Assembly (NCBI GenBank): GCA_965207495.1
Contig: CBDBMP010000005.1
Coordinates: forward strand, 1-64,000
From: Bin5 sp965207495
Lineage (GTDB): Bacteria > Chloroflexota > Anaerolineae > Caldilineales > Caldilineaceae
Direction of reading: 5' to 3'
DNA: 64,000 bases
Shown: one piece after another, positions 50,986 to 60,339 of the stretch
Numbering within the stretch: the stretch's first letter is position 1
Layout of the letters: each line of letters starts with the position of its first letter
Position numbers and translations under genes: made by a program
Notes under the pieces: generated by a model
What the model saw: the letters and a program-made list of their open reading frames with translations, nothing else
Database searches by the model: none
What the model was told of the DNA's origin: nothing

Positions 50986-52173
50986 TCAAGTTCGTAGCCC
51001 AAGGGCTTCAAAGTGAGCGCGCTTATAGAATTCAACGTCACCTATACTCATTGGCTTACATTCGATCTCGAATCGCAGATCTAATTCACACTTTATGGGT
51101 TCTGGAAGATTGTCTCCAAGCAGTCTGCCTTCAAGCCTTACATCTTGGGATTCTCGTGAACCGAACCACAAGGTGTCGTACGTAAGAATCTGTTCGTCTG
51201 GCCTGATGTCTCCGAACTCAACATAGATATTCCAGCATTCCTCATCATCTGAGAGTCCCATCGTCTCTTCACTGATATGAGCCAGTGATGAAAGGTCTAC
51301 AGGTGCAACGAAATCTAGGTGTTTTTTGGGAAATTTAGGCAGATCGTCCACTACAGCAAATCCATCGCGCTTCTCAATCGAACCTTCAAATCGAATTCGT
51401 TTTCCTGTCACTCCGCTCTTGTTATGAACCGACAAACCTAAGGGTTTGAAAAGGGCTTTGCAAAACGTATAAAGTATGAGTTCCTTCGAATATTCAGGGT
51501 TCGGACGCGAGGTCAAAAAGGAAGCAAACTCGGTACTACGCCAGTTCTGAGATGATGGAGGGGCAGGCTGAAACGTCTCTTCGTCAAGTGGAGGATCGAG
51601 TACCAAGGAATGTACTATATAGGGCGAATGGACGCTCCCTTCGTTGGATAAGTCTGCCCAACCCAAATCAAGCATCGGTGGTTTTGGGGTAGACATTTCG
51701 ATAACTTCGTCGGGCGTTGCAGTCCGGGTTGAACTTCCGTCCCTTATGTAAACAACATTTTCGTGCAACTTGCCGTAATCTTGAGTTAGGTAGAGAAAAC
51801 GGTCCTGAACCGGTATTTCAATCACACCAATGTCAGAGCCTTTGTAAGCAAAGGAGAAATATGAGAACTCGACCGGCCTCTGAGTCTTGGAATTGATGAA
51901 CTGATGGAGATCGGCATCGTCCAAGTGATTTTGAACTCCAACAATCCTGCTTCGCTCCCCTCTGATTTCCTCCACGCCAATTAAGATATATCCGGTCACC
52001 TCGCGGGAGGCATTTGCCATAGCGAGAATATCCTTGACGAGCTCACTTCTGAGATTCGCCTTTGTGTCAGATGTGGCTCCTCTGTTAAACGGATATTGAT
52101 CCTGCTTGAAGTCAAGAGCGGGGCCTTCCTCTTGATGCAGCAGGCTTTCGAGAAGCACGCCATTCATTTGCAT
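50986..52173 (-). CDS. AlbA_2 (Schlafen-type) domain protein
   Basis: 395 residues. The N-terminal AlbA_2 domain (LLHQEEGPALDFKQDQYPF, LVKDILAMANASREVTGYIL..GVEEIRG) is clear; this domain occurs in ATP-binding and RNA-acting Schlafen-like proteins. The C-terminal ~200 residues form an unassigned beta-rich part. It is located between CBASS and the restriction gene, which supports a defence role. The start is ATG at 52173 or 52167. Confidence 0.85.
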   Translation of the reverse strand: MQMNGVLLESLLHQEEGPALDFKQDQYPFNRGATSDTKANLRSELVKDILAMANASREVTGYILIGVEEIRGERSRIVGVQNHLDDADLHQFINSKTQRPVEFSYFSFAYKGSDIGVIEIPVQDRFLYLTQDYGKLHENVVYIRDGSSTRTATPDEVIEMSTPKPPMLDLGWADLSNEGSVHSPYIVHSLVLDPPLDEETFQPAPPSSQNWRSTEFASFLTSRPNPEYSKELILYTFCKALFKPLGLSVHNKSGVTGKRIRFEGSIEKRDGFAVVDDLPKFPKKHLDFVAPVDLSSLAHISEETMGLSDDEECWNIYVEFGDIRPDEQILTYDTLWFGSRESQDVRLEGRLLGDNLPEPIKCELDLRFEIECKPMSIGDVEFYKRAHFEALGLRT

Positions 52174-52391
52174 CTACGTCATCTCCCCTATATAGCTAAT
52201 GTCTCGAAGTCACACGAGACGTTTACAACAGAACAATTGTGTCGCGGCAATACTCCGCTGTCAAATTTTTTCCATGTGCGAGCCCGATACATGAGGCCAT
52301 GTGTTCTTGCCAACCCTTGGATAACATCGGCAGATGTTTGTGGACACCCGCGATTCCAGTGGGAGTTGTCGATGGATCTGGGATCCAGAAC

Positions 52392-55300
52392 TCAGACGGC
52401 CACGTCTATATTCGTGTCGCCGACGGCGAGGGCGTTGTAGTAGGCGAGGATCATTTCTTTGGTGCGGTAGGTGCCGAAGGCGGCTTTGTCGTGGCGGCGG
52501 ACGATGGGGAAGGTGTCGAGGATGTAGGCGGCGTCATTGCGGGAGAGGCCGTAGAGGTGGAAGTAGAGGGCGTCGAGGCGGGCGCGCAGGTGGCGGCGCT
52601 CTTCTTGGTTCCAGATGAAGGGCGGGCCGTCGTAGCCGAGGTCGTGGGCGAAGGGGGCCATGTCGTGGGCGGTGTAGGTGAGGCGGAGGACGTGGTCGCG
52701 GACGAGTTCGCGGGCGGTAGTGGCGCCAAAAGGTCGGTCGTAATCGGCAAGGGCGATGACGGGGAGTTGCTCCACGATGTACCAGTTGAGGTGTTGCCCA
52801 TGTACTTTCTGGCGAGCTACATAATCAAGTGCGAACGAATTTAGACAGGCAGCCAAGAGCCAAGCATTTGCCACATATTCGCCAGCCGAAGTGGAGAGAG
52901 GCATTAGGGCCGGTATCGTGTTGCCGTATGCTGAACGAGGTAGGACCGCTGCAATCATGGTTCGCACATTAGTTGAAGCGGTGACGTCCTTGAAAGCGAC
53001 GACCCGACTGAGGTCATTTACCCAATCTATTTCGCTCTCGGCAACCCAGAAATGCGGAGTGGCCAACCATTTTGATTCGGCCAGTTTCTCTGGAGTAGAT
53101 TCCTGCGGTGAGGCAGGTCGATTCATGTTTTCAGGGTTGATCACTACACTGGCGGCACGGTGATTGAACGCCTGCACCATTTTCCCCTCGTACAGAGCTA
53201 GAAACATCTCCCCTCCCCTCTTCCATCGGTTGCCCTGTACCGGGTAGAAGCCGTTGGTTTCGAGTTGGGCTGCGGTGCGAAAGAGATGGGAGTCGTTGGT
53301 CATGTCGAACATGCGCACGTACCGCACGGGCCAGACGCGGACTTCCTCTTCGCCGGAGCGGTCGACTAGGACGGGATGGCGTTCGTAGATGCTACGGGTT
53401 ATGTCGGCGTCACGGCGGGTGCGGAAGACTGGGGCGGTGCCGGTGTTGGGGTTAACGCGGGCGAAATCGGCAGGGGAGAGGGGAAAGCAGACGGCAGGGT
53501 CGGCGATGCAAGCGGTGCTTTTGAGGTAGAACGCGCACTCAGTTTCGGCGAATTGGCGTTCCTCGCCGCTGAAAATGAAAGCACAAAATTTAGTTGAGTC
53601 GTGAACGTCCTTGAAGAAGATTTCGTCGTCACTCTTGTTCTTGAAATCAAGAATGGCGGCAACCCGTCCACAAGTGGAAATGGACTTGAAGAAAGGGGCA
53701 GCGGTCTTGTCGCCGTAGATGCCCGAGGGGGTGAGGAGGCCGACGATGCCTTCGGGTTTGACCAGGTGCATGGCGCGTTCGACGAAGAGGGAGTAGAGGT
53801 TGATGTCGCCGCCGCCGAGCAGTGGGTAGTGGCCTGAGGCGCGGATGAACTGACCGAGGCGGTCGGAGCGCAGCTTGGCGGCGGCGAATTCGGAGGCCAG
53901 CGGGTCGCCCTCGTCGCGCAGTTGCTTGATGCCGCGGCGGCGGGCGGCGGCGGTGGGGGCAAGGGCCAGTTCAGGAGAACGGGTGGCAAACCATTCGACT
54001 TCCTGCAGCTTGATGCGATCCCAGGGCGGGTTGCCGATGATGGCGTCGAAGCCGCCGGTGGGCTGGTCGTCCTGCCAGCGGCGCCAGACGCCGGGGAAGG
54101 CGGCTTCCCAGTGCAGGAAGCTCTCGCGGTCGGTAATCTCTTTGGCGTTGCGCCAGATTTCGGTGAAGGCGGGCCACAAGGTGTGCTGCCGGACCGGGTC
54201 GGCGGCATCAACGCTGTCGGGACCGTTGGAGAGCAGTGAAAAGGCTTTTTCCGCCTGCGAGACGATTATCGCCTGGAGTGGGGCTTCGAACTCGGCGCGC
54301 TGCCGCTTTTTCATGCCGGCGGCGAGCCAGTTGACGCCGCAAAGTGTATTGAGCAGGCCGCGCAGGGCTGACGTGGTCTTTTCGACCTCGCGAAACAGGG
54401 TGGCCGACTCCTCGACCTGGGCAATGTCGGCGTCGGACATCTCTTCGATACGTTGCATGCCCCCGGTTGCGTTTTCGGCGGCCTGGATGGCGCTGGCTGA
54501 GGTGAATCCGCCGAGGCGGGAGAGCTCCTGCGTGGCATCGTGGACGCGCAGGCCGATGAGGGAGTCGCCGCAGCGCAGGTGGTGGTCGAGGAAGGAGAGG
54601 GGCGCGCCGACGGTGAAGCTGTGCAGCCAGAGGGAGACCTTGGCGAGCTCGACGGTGAGCGGGTTCTTGTCGACGCCGTAGATGCAGCGTTTGAGGACCA
54701 TGCGGCGGATGATGGCCTGGTCGGTGAGCTGGGGCTCGTCGATGACCCAGTTGGCGGCGTGCGCCCGCGCCAAAATGTCCTCGCGGATGGCGGCAATGCG
54801 TTCGAGCAGAGGCGACGTGTAGGCGTCCTCCAGCCAAGGCGCGGCGGTGGGCGCGTCTTCGACCAGGTCGGCGATGGCGTCGGAGAGGTAGTCGACGGCG
54901 GTGACGAGGAAGTGGCCGCTGCCCATGGCGGGGTCGAGCAGTTTGAGGTTGAGCGCGGCTGCGGCGGGGTCGAGACGGCGGAGCTCGGCGATGCGGCCGG
55001 CTTTGGCGCGTGTGTCGCTCTGGAGGGCAGCGGCTTTGGCCTGGAAGGCGGTTTTCCGTTCCTCCAGCAGGGGATTGAGCGTGCGCTCGACGATGAGGTC
55101 GACGAGCGGTTGGGGCGTGTAGAAGCTGCCGCTGTCCTTGCGGGCGTAGCTGTTGGGGCGGACGACGATCCGGCCGTCGGGGGTGCGGGCGGGTTCGCGC
55201 TCCAGCAGGCGTTCGTAGATGGAGCCGAGCTGCTGGACGGTCATGTCGCGGTAGTTGACGTAGCGGCGGCCGGATTCGCCTTCGGTGTGGCTGAGGTTGT

Positions 55301-56438
55301 GGATGATGGGGGCGAGCACGGCGTCGGAGAGGCGCACCTGTTCGAGCATGGGGGCGGCCTGCCGGGCAAAGAGGCCGCCATTGTAGGGAGGCAGGCCGAT
55401 GGTGGGGTCGCCCTTGTCGATCTGGCGGCAGAGGGTGCTGATGTGGTCGTAGTAGTGGCTGGCGAAGCCGGAAAATGTGTCGCCGGCGGCAGTGCGTTTG
55501 TCGACGTCGTCGCGTACGGATTTGCGCAGTCCGTAGTCGTCGTAGCGGCTGTCGTTGACGGGCAGCAGGTCGCGGTCCTCGGCGTAGAGGAGGAAGAGGA
55601 GACGGTAGAGGAAGATGAGGGCGGCCTGGCGGACATCCTCCAGTTCGGCGCCGCTCTTGTCTGCGAGGGCGCGGACCAGGGCGGGATAGATTTTTGCGAA
55701 GACGATGCCGGAAAGATCGTTGGCGACCTGTTCTTCGTAGCGGCGGCCTTCGGCGATGGCGTCCTCGAGGAAGCTGGTCTGGGCGCCGTGTTGGGGGCTG
55801 AAGGCGGGTCGACCGAAGAGGAGGCGAAAGGTGCGCAGGCGATGGGCGTCGTCGCCGGCCTGGAGGGCGTCTTCGAGGTCGACTTCGTGGTAGCCGCTGG
55901 CGCGGGGGAGGGCGCGGCGGTCGTAGAGGCGCCAGATGCGGCCGTTGGTGAGGATGCCCCAGCGGATGCGGCCGTCGGAGTTGATGTCGGCGGTGGCCAG
56001 GTAGCGGAGGAGCTGGGCGTGCGGTGAAGTGGTCGGGCCGCGGTCGTCGCGGTCGCGTGTGTCGAGGGGCAGGTTGAAGCGCTTGCTTTCGGAGACGGCG
56101 AGGGCGTCGGGGTATCGATTGGGGCCGGGTTTGGCGGCGGCGCGGGCCTTGGAGGCGGCGTCGGCGAAGAGCAGGTGATCGGGGATGTCTTCGTTGCGGT
56201 CGCTGCCTTGCTGGGGCAGGTAGTCGGCCCAGCCAAGGAGATCGAAGAGGGGACGGATGAGCTCCTGCTCGGTGGAGGCCTCGTTGATAGTGTGGAAGGT
56301 GGCGGCGTTCTCGAGAAGGGCGTGCGCGTGGGCGCGGAAGGATTCGAAGCCGGCGGGCTGGGAGAGGGATTCCTGCCAGGCGGCGGTGTGGAGGATGCCT
56401 TCTTCGAGGAAGTAGTTGGTGAACAGTTGACCGGGCAT
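52392..56438 (-). CDS. type IIG-like restriction-modification enzyme (Eco57I/PglX style)
   Basis: 1348 residues in one chain. The N-terminal nuclease part has PDALAVSESKRF (E117-x-K119). A helical linker precedes the N6-adenine methylase domain, with motif I LDPAMGSGHFLVTAVDYL (~residue 506) and catalytic NPPWD (~residue 803). Target recognition and C-terminal regions follow. Such enzymes methylate one adenine and cut nearby. The gene looks intact and uses strongly biased GC-rich codons. At least four decayed 3' tails of relatives lie elsewhere in the window. A sigma-70-like promoter shared with the 61324 gene lies upstream. Shadow ORFs on the plus strand are not real. Confidence 0.92.
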   Translation of the reverse strand: MPGQLFTNYFLEEGILHTAAWQESLSQPAGFESFRAHAHALLENAATFHTINEASTEQELIRPLFDLLGWADYLPQQGSDRNEDIPDHLLFADAASKARAAAKPGPNRYPDALAVSESKRFNLPLDTRDRDDRGPTTSPHAQLLRYLATADINSDGRIRWGILTNGRIWRLYDRRALPRASGYHEVDLEDALQAGDDAHRLRTFRLLFGRPAFSPQHGAQTSFLEDAIAEGRRYEEQVANDLSGIVFAKIYPALVRALADKSGAELEDVRQAALIFLYRLLFLLYAEDRDLLPVNDSRYDDYGLRKSVRDDVDKRTAAGDTFSGFASHYYDHISTLCRQIDKGDPTIGLPPYNGGLFARQAAPMLEQVRLSDAVLAPIIHNLSHTEGESGRRYVNYRDMTVQQLGSIYERLLEREPARTPDGRIVVRPNSYARKDSGSFYTPQPLVDLIVERTLNPLLEERKTAFQAKAAALQSDTRAKAGRIAELRRLDPAAAALNLKLLDPAMGSGHFLVTAVDYLSDAIADLVEDAPTAAPWLEDAYTSPLLERIAAIREDILARAHAANWVIDEPQLTDQAIIRRMVLKRCIYGVDKNPLTVELAKVSLWLHSFTVGAPLSFLDHHLRCGDSLIGLRVHDATQELSRLGGFTSASAIQAAENATGGMQRIEEMSDADIAQVEESATLFREVEKTTSALRGLLNTLCGVNWLAAGMKKRQRAEFEAPLQAIIVSQAEKAFSLLSNGPDSVDAADPVRQHTLWPAFTEIWRNAKEITDRESFLHWEAAFPGVWRRWQDDQPTGGFDAIIGNPPWDRIKLQEVEWFATRSPELALAPTAAARRRGIKQLRDEGDPLASEFAAAKLRSDRLGQFIRASGHYPLLGGGDINLYSLFVERAMHLVKPEGIVGLLTPSGIYGDKTAAPFFKSISTCGRVAAILDFKNKSDDEIFFKDVHDSTKFCAFIFSGEERQFAETECAFYLKSTACIADPAVCFPLSPADFARVNPNTGTAPVFRTRRDADITRSIYERHPVLVDRSGEEEVRVWPVRYVRMFDMTNDSHLFRTAAQLETNGFYPVQGNRWKRGGEMFLALYEGKMVQAFNHRAASVVINPENMNRPASPQESTPEKLAESKWLATPHFWVAESEIDWVNDLSRVVAFKDVTASTNVRTMIAAVLPRSAYGNTIPALMPLSTSAGEYVANAWLLAACLNSFALDYVARQKVHGQHLNWYIVEQLPVIALADYDRPFGATTARELVRDHVLRLTYTAHDMAPFAHDLGYDGPPFIWNQEERRHLRARLDALYFHLYGLSRNDAAYILDTFPIVRRHDKAAFGTYRTKEMILAYYNALAVGDTNIDVAV

Positions 56439-56476
56439 TGGCAGTTGCTGGTGGGGGTGGGAGGCGTCTGTGGCGT

Positions 56477-56505
56477 AGTGTACCCGCGCGGGGGGTGTTA
56501 TGCCA
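56477..56505 (-). promoter_or_regulatory. conserved promoter upstream of restriction gene
   Basis: On the minus strand TGGCAT, a 17-bp spacer containing CCCGCGCGGG, and TACACT. The same boxes, spacing and GCGCGG core occur upstream of the 61324-62583 gene. Confidence 0.65.
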
Positions 56506-57206
56506 GTTCGGGGGGTTATAGGCGCCTGGATCGCGGCTTTGCTGCAGCTCGCTCTGTGCTGTTCAGGGATTTGCGGCGGCTGTCGTCTTCGTTCCTTTGA
56601 TGCACGCGTGGGTCTGGCGCCCTGGTATTCGCTCTGGCAAGGCCGGCTGGGGCGGGCTGGCTGCTGTGAAAGGCATGGCGCTGTGCCAGGGATCTAAAGC
56701 CGCGAAGGAATCGCTTAGAATGGCTCTCAGACGGCCGGTTTCATTCGGGGATTATATCGAATAGTGCCACGCTCTAGATATAATCGCGGCACTAATTTCA
56801 TTTATGTAATTTGTCAAATCTAGGTGAGTTTGTTATTTCAATGTTAACTCAAATGTGATAGTATCGTGTACATAGAAATCTACTGGCTTTCCAATCGACC
56901 AAGTATGAAAAACCAGTAGTCTTCTATAAGGTGCGCTCGTCGATGGCTTATCGAGTTAGCGTCTCAGGCGTTGACCCGAGCGAACTTGAACGAGATGATG
57001 TCTGATCGCAAAACAATGAAAGCTTGCGACAAGACATCCGCTTCTGTGCGAAAAACGTGTCGGCCAACCTTGAGCCGGTGTCCGACGGTTGTTTCTCTTC
57101 GAGTTTCTGTGCTTGCGCTGATTTGTAGTCATGGTTTCCTCCATGATTTTCAAATCGACGAGTCGCACCTTCCTGTATCGTACACTCCAATTCCCGACCA
57201 GCGCAA

Positions 57207-57248
57207 AATAAAGCCTCCGGATCATCGCGATGATCCGGAGGCTTTATT
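57207..57248. terminator. perfect 42-bp palindrome
   Basis: AATAAAGCCTCCGGATCATCG followed immediately by its exact reverse complement. A perfect 21-bp-arm dyad with AATAAA/TTTATT ends suggests a bidirectional terminator or a cruciform/protein site. The segment 56520-57200 to the left has no convincing gene (AT-rich 56750-56950 may hold promoters). Confidence 0.7.
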
Positions 57249-57339
57249 GCGGTGTGTTGACGTTTGGGCCAACTCTTAAAACGAATCGGCCTGTTCGGCT
57301 GTTGGATTGGGGCGCGACACTATTCGATATAATCCCCTT

Positions 57340-57468
57340 TCATTCACATACGACGACGTCGTTGTCGCGATTGTTCATGTACTGGTAGGCGGGATGATCA
57401 CGGTGCATCGGCGCGATGCCGTGCCGGCGGGCTTCGGCGCAGGTGATGCGGCCGTTCCCGTTGTCGTC
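57340..57468 (-). pseudogene. Excalibur calcium-binding domain remnant
   Basis: The minus frame reads DDNGNGRITCAEARRHGIAP, MHRDHPAYQYM, NRDNDDVVCE-stop. This is the C-terminal Excalibur domain pattern (D.N.DG.ITC.EA...HPAY..M.D.DGDGVVCE). An in-frame TAA sits exactly where Tyr is expected just upstream (57469-57471), and no larger gene remains. Confidence 0.6.
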
Positions 57469-57640
57469 TTACAATGCAAGTGCCTGGCCGCCGGGCGATT
57501 CCTGTGTACCGTCTCTCCATGGTCACCTCCCGTATGAAAATCGATATTCAAAGACCAGTAGGGCAATCTCCCATATCCAACACGCGCCGCGTCGATCTCG
57601 GTAACAGGCGATACCATAGGCCGACCGACTATTTGAAATC

Positions 57641-57675
57641 GGCCGAAAACCGACAAATTTTGTCGGTTTTCGGCC
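57641..57675. other. perfect inverted repeat
   Basis: GGCCGAAAACCGACAAA, one T, then its exact complement: a 17-bp stem. It resembles but is not part of the CGACAAWTTGTCG family. A likely terminator; the CDS at 57830 ends 150 bp away. Confidence 0.5.
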
Positions 57676-57829
57676 TTCAATATTTTCTCGGAACGCGGTC
57701 AATTCTGTACAGATTGTCCGATCTTATAAGGAATATACGAAGAATTTCAGTGTGTCAGTGGTCCTGGATGGTCCAGTCGCCGGTGCGAACGAGTTCGCAG
57801 CCGCCCCATGGCTCCACTTAAATTCTCCA

Positions 57830-58270
57830 TTATTCTGTCTCCCACCAATCGCTTGATTCTACAAACTCGCAGCCATCCCAACGTTCGCCAACTAGTTTAT
57901 CGTCAAACCCCCAGGGGGTGTCGGCATAAGTAATGACGATATAGCCAGTTTCTTTGTTGTAAACGACGGCCTTTATCGTTACTTCCTCAACGTTGACCCA
58001 TTCTTCGTATTGATCCTTGTATTTCAAAACAGACTCGTCCTGAAGAACGGTGTTTTCGCCGATGATGCAAGCCACGTCGTTCAACTCCCTGGACCCGGGC
58101 CCTGTCCATATCTCCTCGATTGTAGCGACACGTTCGGCCAAATCCGCGACTTGCTCCACAACCTCCGCGACCTGTTCGGCCAGATCCTCAAGTGTAAGCT
58201 CATCTTGCGCCAGCAGAACGCCAGGCACAAGCAAAGTCAGTACTGCAATGATGATCAAATAACGCTTCAT
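57830..58270 (-). CDS. secreted coiled-coil protein
   Basis: 146 residues. Signal peptide LIIIAVLTLLVPGVLLAQ, then a heptad region (LEDLAEQVAEVVEQVADLAERVATIEEIW), then a small C-terminal domain with single Cys residues (DVACIIGEN, WDGCEFVES). AGAAAGGAAG precedes the ATG. Probably oligomeric and extracytoplasmic. No family is recognised. Confidence 0.7.
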   Translation of the reverse strand: MKRYLIIIAVLTLLVPGVLLAQDELTLEDLAEQVAEVVEQVADLAERVATIEEIWTGPGSRELNDVACIIGENTVLQDESVLKYKDQYEEWVNVEEVTIKAVVYNKETGYIVITYADTPWGFDDKLVGERWDGCEFVESSDWWETE

Positions 58271-58359
58271 GTTTGCTTCCTTTCTGTTGTGTAGGATCAA
58301 TCCACTATGTCATTCGGTCAACGTGCCAGTGAACTCTTGTCCACAAAACTGGTATACAG

Positions 58360-58661
58360 ACGCTTCAGGCCTGATGTGTTCAGCGCCGCCGACGCGCTGG
58401 CAAATGCGACAATTTGTCGTTTTTGCGGGTGTGTCTGTCACAAATGGCTAGCTTGCAGGGTAGTACGAATGGGTATGTCCCGTTCCTCGAGGGCGGGTGA
58501 TCAGGTCCCTTATGGGCGTTGCTCTTTGATCCGCAGCAGCGCGTCATACGCCAGACCAGCCTAACCTGCCGGAAGATGGACCTAGAGAGTTCTGCGACCA
58601 TGAAAGGACCGAATCAAAGTTCCGACCATCGCACGCCGGCTGAAGAGCAGTTCGTGCTCTG
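58360..58661. pseudogene. decayed DUF3102-like copy beside IS3 tip
   Basis: On the minus strand GLAYDALLRIKEQRP-stop, LEERDIPIRTTLQASHL, THPQKRQIVAFASASAALNT spans the palindrome at 58407-58419; two stops kill the frame. On the plus strand 58592-58661 an IS3 tip (DHER, frameshift, NQSSDHRTPAEEQFVL-stop) faces it. An IS-like end follows near 58720-58755. Confidence 0.65.
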
Positions 58662-58773
58662 ATTGCGGCAGACCGCCCGCTTTGCGAACAGAACACAACG
58701 TATCCGTATGGATGTACCCTACGTTCTCCGTTTCCTGGTCTAATGATTGGGGCCAACCTGAACACTGTTCCGC

Positions 58774-59487
58774 TCAACGGCGGGATTTGGATCCGGGACC
58801 AGGCCCGCCGCGTTTCGCTAGCTGTCTGCGGGGCCACGGCTTCCAGTTCAAATCCAGTCGGCGACGTCCGCCAGACATCTCAAGCCCTTGGCGACGGTCA
58901 ACTCTAGATCCATTTCGAGTTCTCCTGCCGTCAGGCGACCAGAATCTGGTATCGACCCAACCGGCCCCCATAGAGGCGAACAGGGGAATCGCGATCGCCT
59001 CGCGAAACCTCCCGGCAGTCACGTCGTCGATCATATCATTCAGCCGCTCGATCTCGTCTTCCGCCGACTCATCGCAGGCGTCGCAGCCACAGACTGGGAA
59101 GGGCTCGATGTACCATCGTCCAAACCGGATCCGAAGACCTGGAAATGCAGTAAACACGACCGAGACAGGCGCGGCGTCCGGGTCTTTCGGGGTAAGTCTC
59201 ACATCCGCACGAGCAAGTTCCAGACCCCTCGTCAACTTCTCGTCGAAACTAAATCCTTCTGCACGCTCGACGTCGAAGTCACTTTCGAGCCGGTCGATGA
59301 TGGCCAACATAGCGGTATGCAACGGGCGAAAGCGCTCGGGATTGGTCACGCGGCTGTATGCCGGGTCCATTTGGGGCTCCTCACCACTTCCGTATGCACC
59401 GTATGCAAACCACCCAGGCGTTTGTCTCCGTTTCAAGTGCGGGATGCGTGCCCCTAGACGCGCTTTGAGTCTAATTATCCAGGACAT
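58774..59487 (-). CDS. DUF6226-like protein
   Basis: 237 residues from ATG 59487: GWFAYGAYGSGEEPQMDPAY, RVTNPERFRPLHTAMLAIIDRL, FPGLRIRFGRWYIEPFPVCGCDACDE. From memory this pattern fits the DUF6226 family, common in actinobacteria and other GC-rich bacteria; function unknown. The CGCDACDE segment could bind metal. The C-terminal 50 residues are basic and less conserved. Confidence 0.75.
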   Translation of the reverse strand: MSWIIRLKARLGARIPHLKRRQTPGWFAYGAYGSGEEPQMDPAYSRVTNPERFRPLHTAMLAIIDRLESDFDVERAEGFSFDEKLTRGLELARADVRLTPKDPDAAPVSVVFTAFPGLRIRFGRWYIEPFPVCGCDACDESAEDEIERLNDMIDDVTAGRFREAIAIPLFASMGAGWVDTRFWSPDGRRTRNGSRVDRRQGLEMSGGRRRLDLNWKPWPRRQLAKRGGPGPGSKSRR

Positions 59488-59489
59488 AT

Positions 59490-59722
59490 TCAATCTTCAC
59501 CGGCAGTCTCTTCATCGGGACAGGCTTCCATGCCCTCGATGTCCACTATTTCGTCAGCATACTGGTTGTAGCCGAGTCCCCGGACGTGGGGTTCGTTGCT
59601 GAGCGGCTCGCGCAATCGGGCCAATTGCTCCGGGTCCTAACGCACGGCCTCAGCTACGGCCTGGTCCCAGAGGATGCGAACTTGGCACTCTGCGTCTCGG
59701 AACTGCCGAATTCCGGTTAGAT
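59490..59722 (-). pseudogene. gene remnant with in-frame TAG
   Basis: The minus frame is protein-like throughout (FRDAECQVRILWDQAVAEAVR-stop-DPEQLARLREPLSNEPHVRG, LGYNQYADEIVDIEGMEACPDEE) and interrupted by one TAG near 59637. Its TGA (59490-59492) lies next to the DUF6226 start. Unknown family. Confidence 0.5.
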
Positions 59723-59739
59723 GAAATAAACTCCGCTCG

Positions 59740-60036
59740 CTACGTCATGGCGGCAGCTTTGAAGTCCTCAACCTCGATTTCCTGGGCCCGTTCTCTGGCC
59801 TGCCACAGGTCATAGGCAGTCTGCATACCGAGCCATGTCTCTGGTGTGGAGCCAAATGCCTGGGAGAGGCGAATAGACATCTCCACCGATACGCCAGCCT
59901 TCTCATTGACCAGGTCCGACAGTGCCTGACGCGTTACTCCCAGTCCTTGCGCCGCGCGTGTGACCGTCAAGCCCAGTGGTTCCAGGCACTCGTACCTTAT
60001 GATCTCGCCCGGATGGGGCGGGTTGCGCATGCCCAT
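59740..60036 (-). CDS. higA: HigA-family antitoxin
   Basis: 98 residues: NPPHPGEIIRYECLEPLGLTVTRAAQGLGVTRQALSDLVNEKAGVSVEMSIRLSQAFGSTPETWLGMQ, the complete VapI/HigA XRE signature. It represses its own operon and neutralises HigB. GAGGAGG lies before the ATG at 60036. It is downstream of higB, the usual order. Confidence 0.93.
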   Translation of the reverse strand: MGMRNPPHPGEIIRYECLEPLGLTVTRAAQGLGVTRQALSDLVNEKAGVSVEMSIRLSQAFGSTPETWLGMQTAYDLWQARERAQEIEVEDFKAAAMT

Positions 60037-60049
60037 TGGTCCCACCTCC

Positions 60050-60328
60050 TCAGTGGTAGTCTATGTAATCGACTTCGACCGCGTGTCCGTCCTCGAACCT
60101 GAAAGTCACCCGCCAATTCCCCGACACGGAGACGGCGTAGTAGCCACTGAGCTGACCTGCCAGTGGATGCAGTCGAAACCCTGGCAGGTTCATGTCCTGG
60201 GGCGCACTGCTTCGGTCGAGCACCGCGAGGATGCGCATCAGTTTACGGACGTGCTCAGGAGCCACTCGGCGCGCACCACGTCCGTTGTAGAGCGCCTTCA
60301 GCCCCCGGTGCTTGAACGATAGGATCAC
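60050..60328 (-). CDS. higB: HigB-family mRNA interferase toxin
   Basis: 92 residues: SFKHRGLKALYNG, RKLMRILAVLDRSSAPQDMNLPGFRLHPLAGQLSGYYAVSVSGNWRVTFRFEDGHAVEVDYIDYH. This is the RelE-fold HigB family with catalytic-region residues in NWRVTF. It cuts mRNA on the ribosome. Confidence 0.93.
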   Translation of the reverse strand: MILSFKHRGLKALYNGRGARRVAPEHVRKLMRILAVLDRSSAPQDMNLPGFRLHPLAGQLSGYYAVSVSGNWRVTFRFEDGHAVEVDYIDYH

Positions 60329-60339
60329 GATAGCAGTCT

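Noticed and set aside
54540..56027. 495-codon plus-strand ORF rich in Val/Gly/Glu
   Set aside because: Antisense shadow of the restriction gene produced by high GC at its third codon positions.
57641..57675. Another member of the CGACAAWTTGTCG family
   Set aside because: The core reads CCGACAAATTTTGTCGG, with different arms and no module flanks; treated as an ordinary hairpin.
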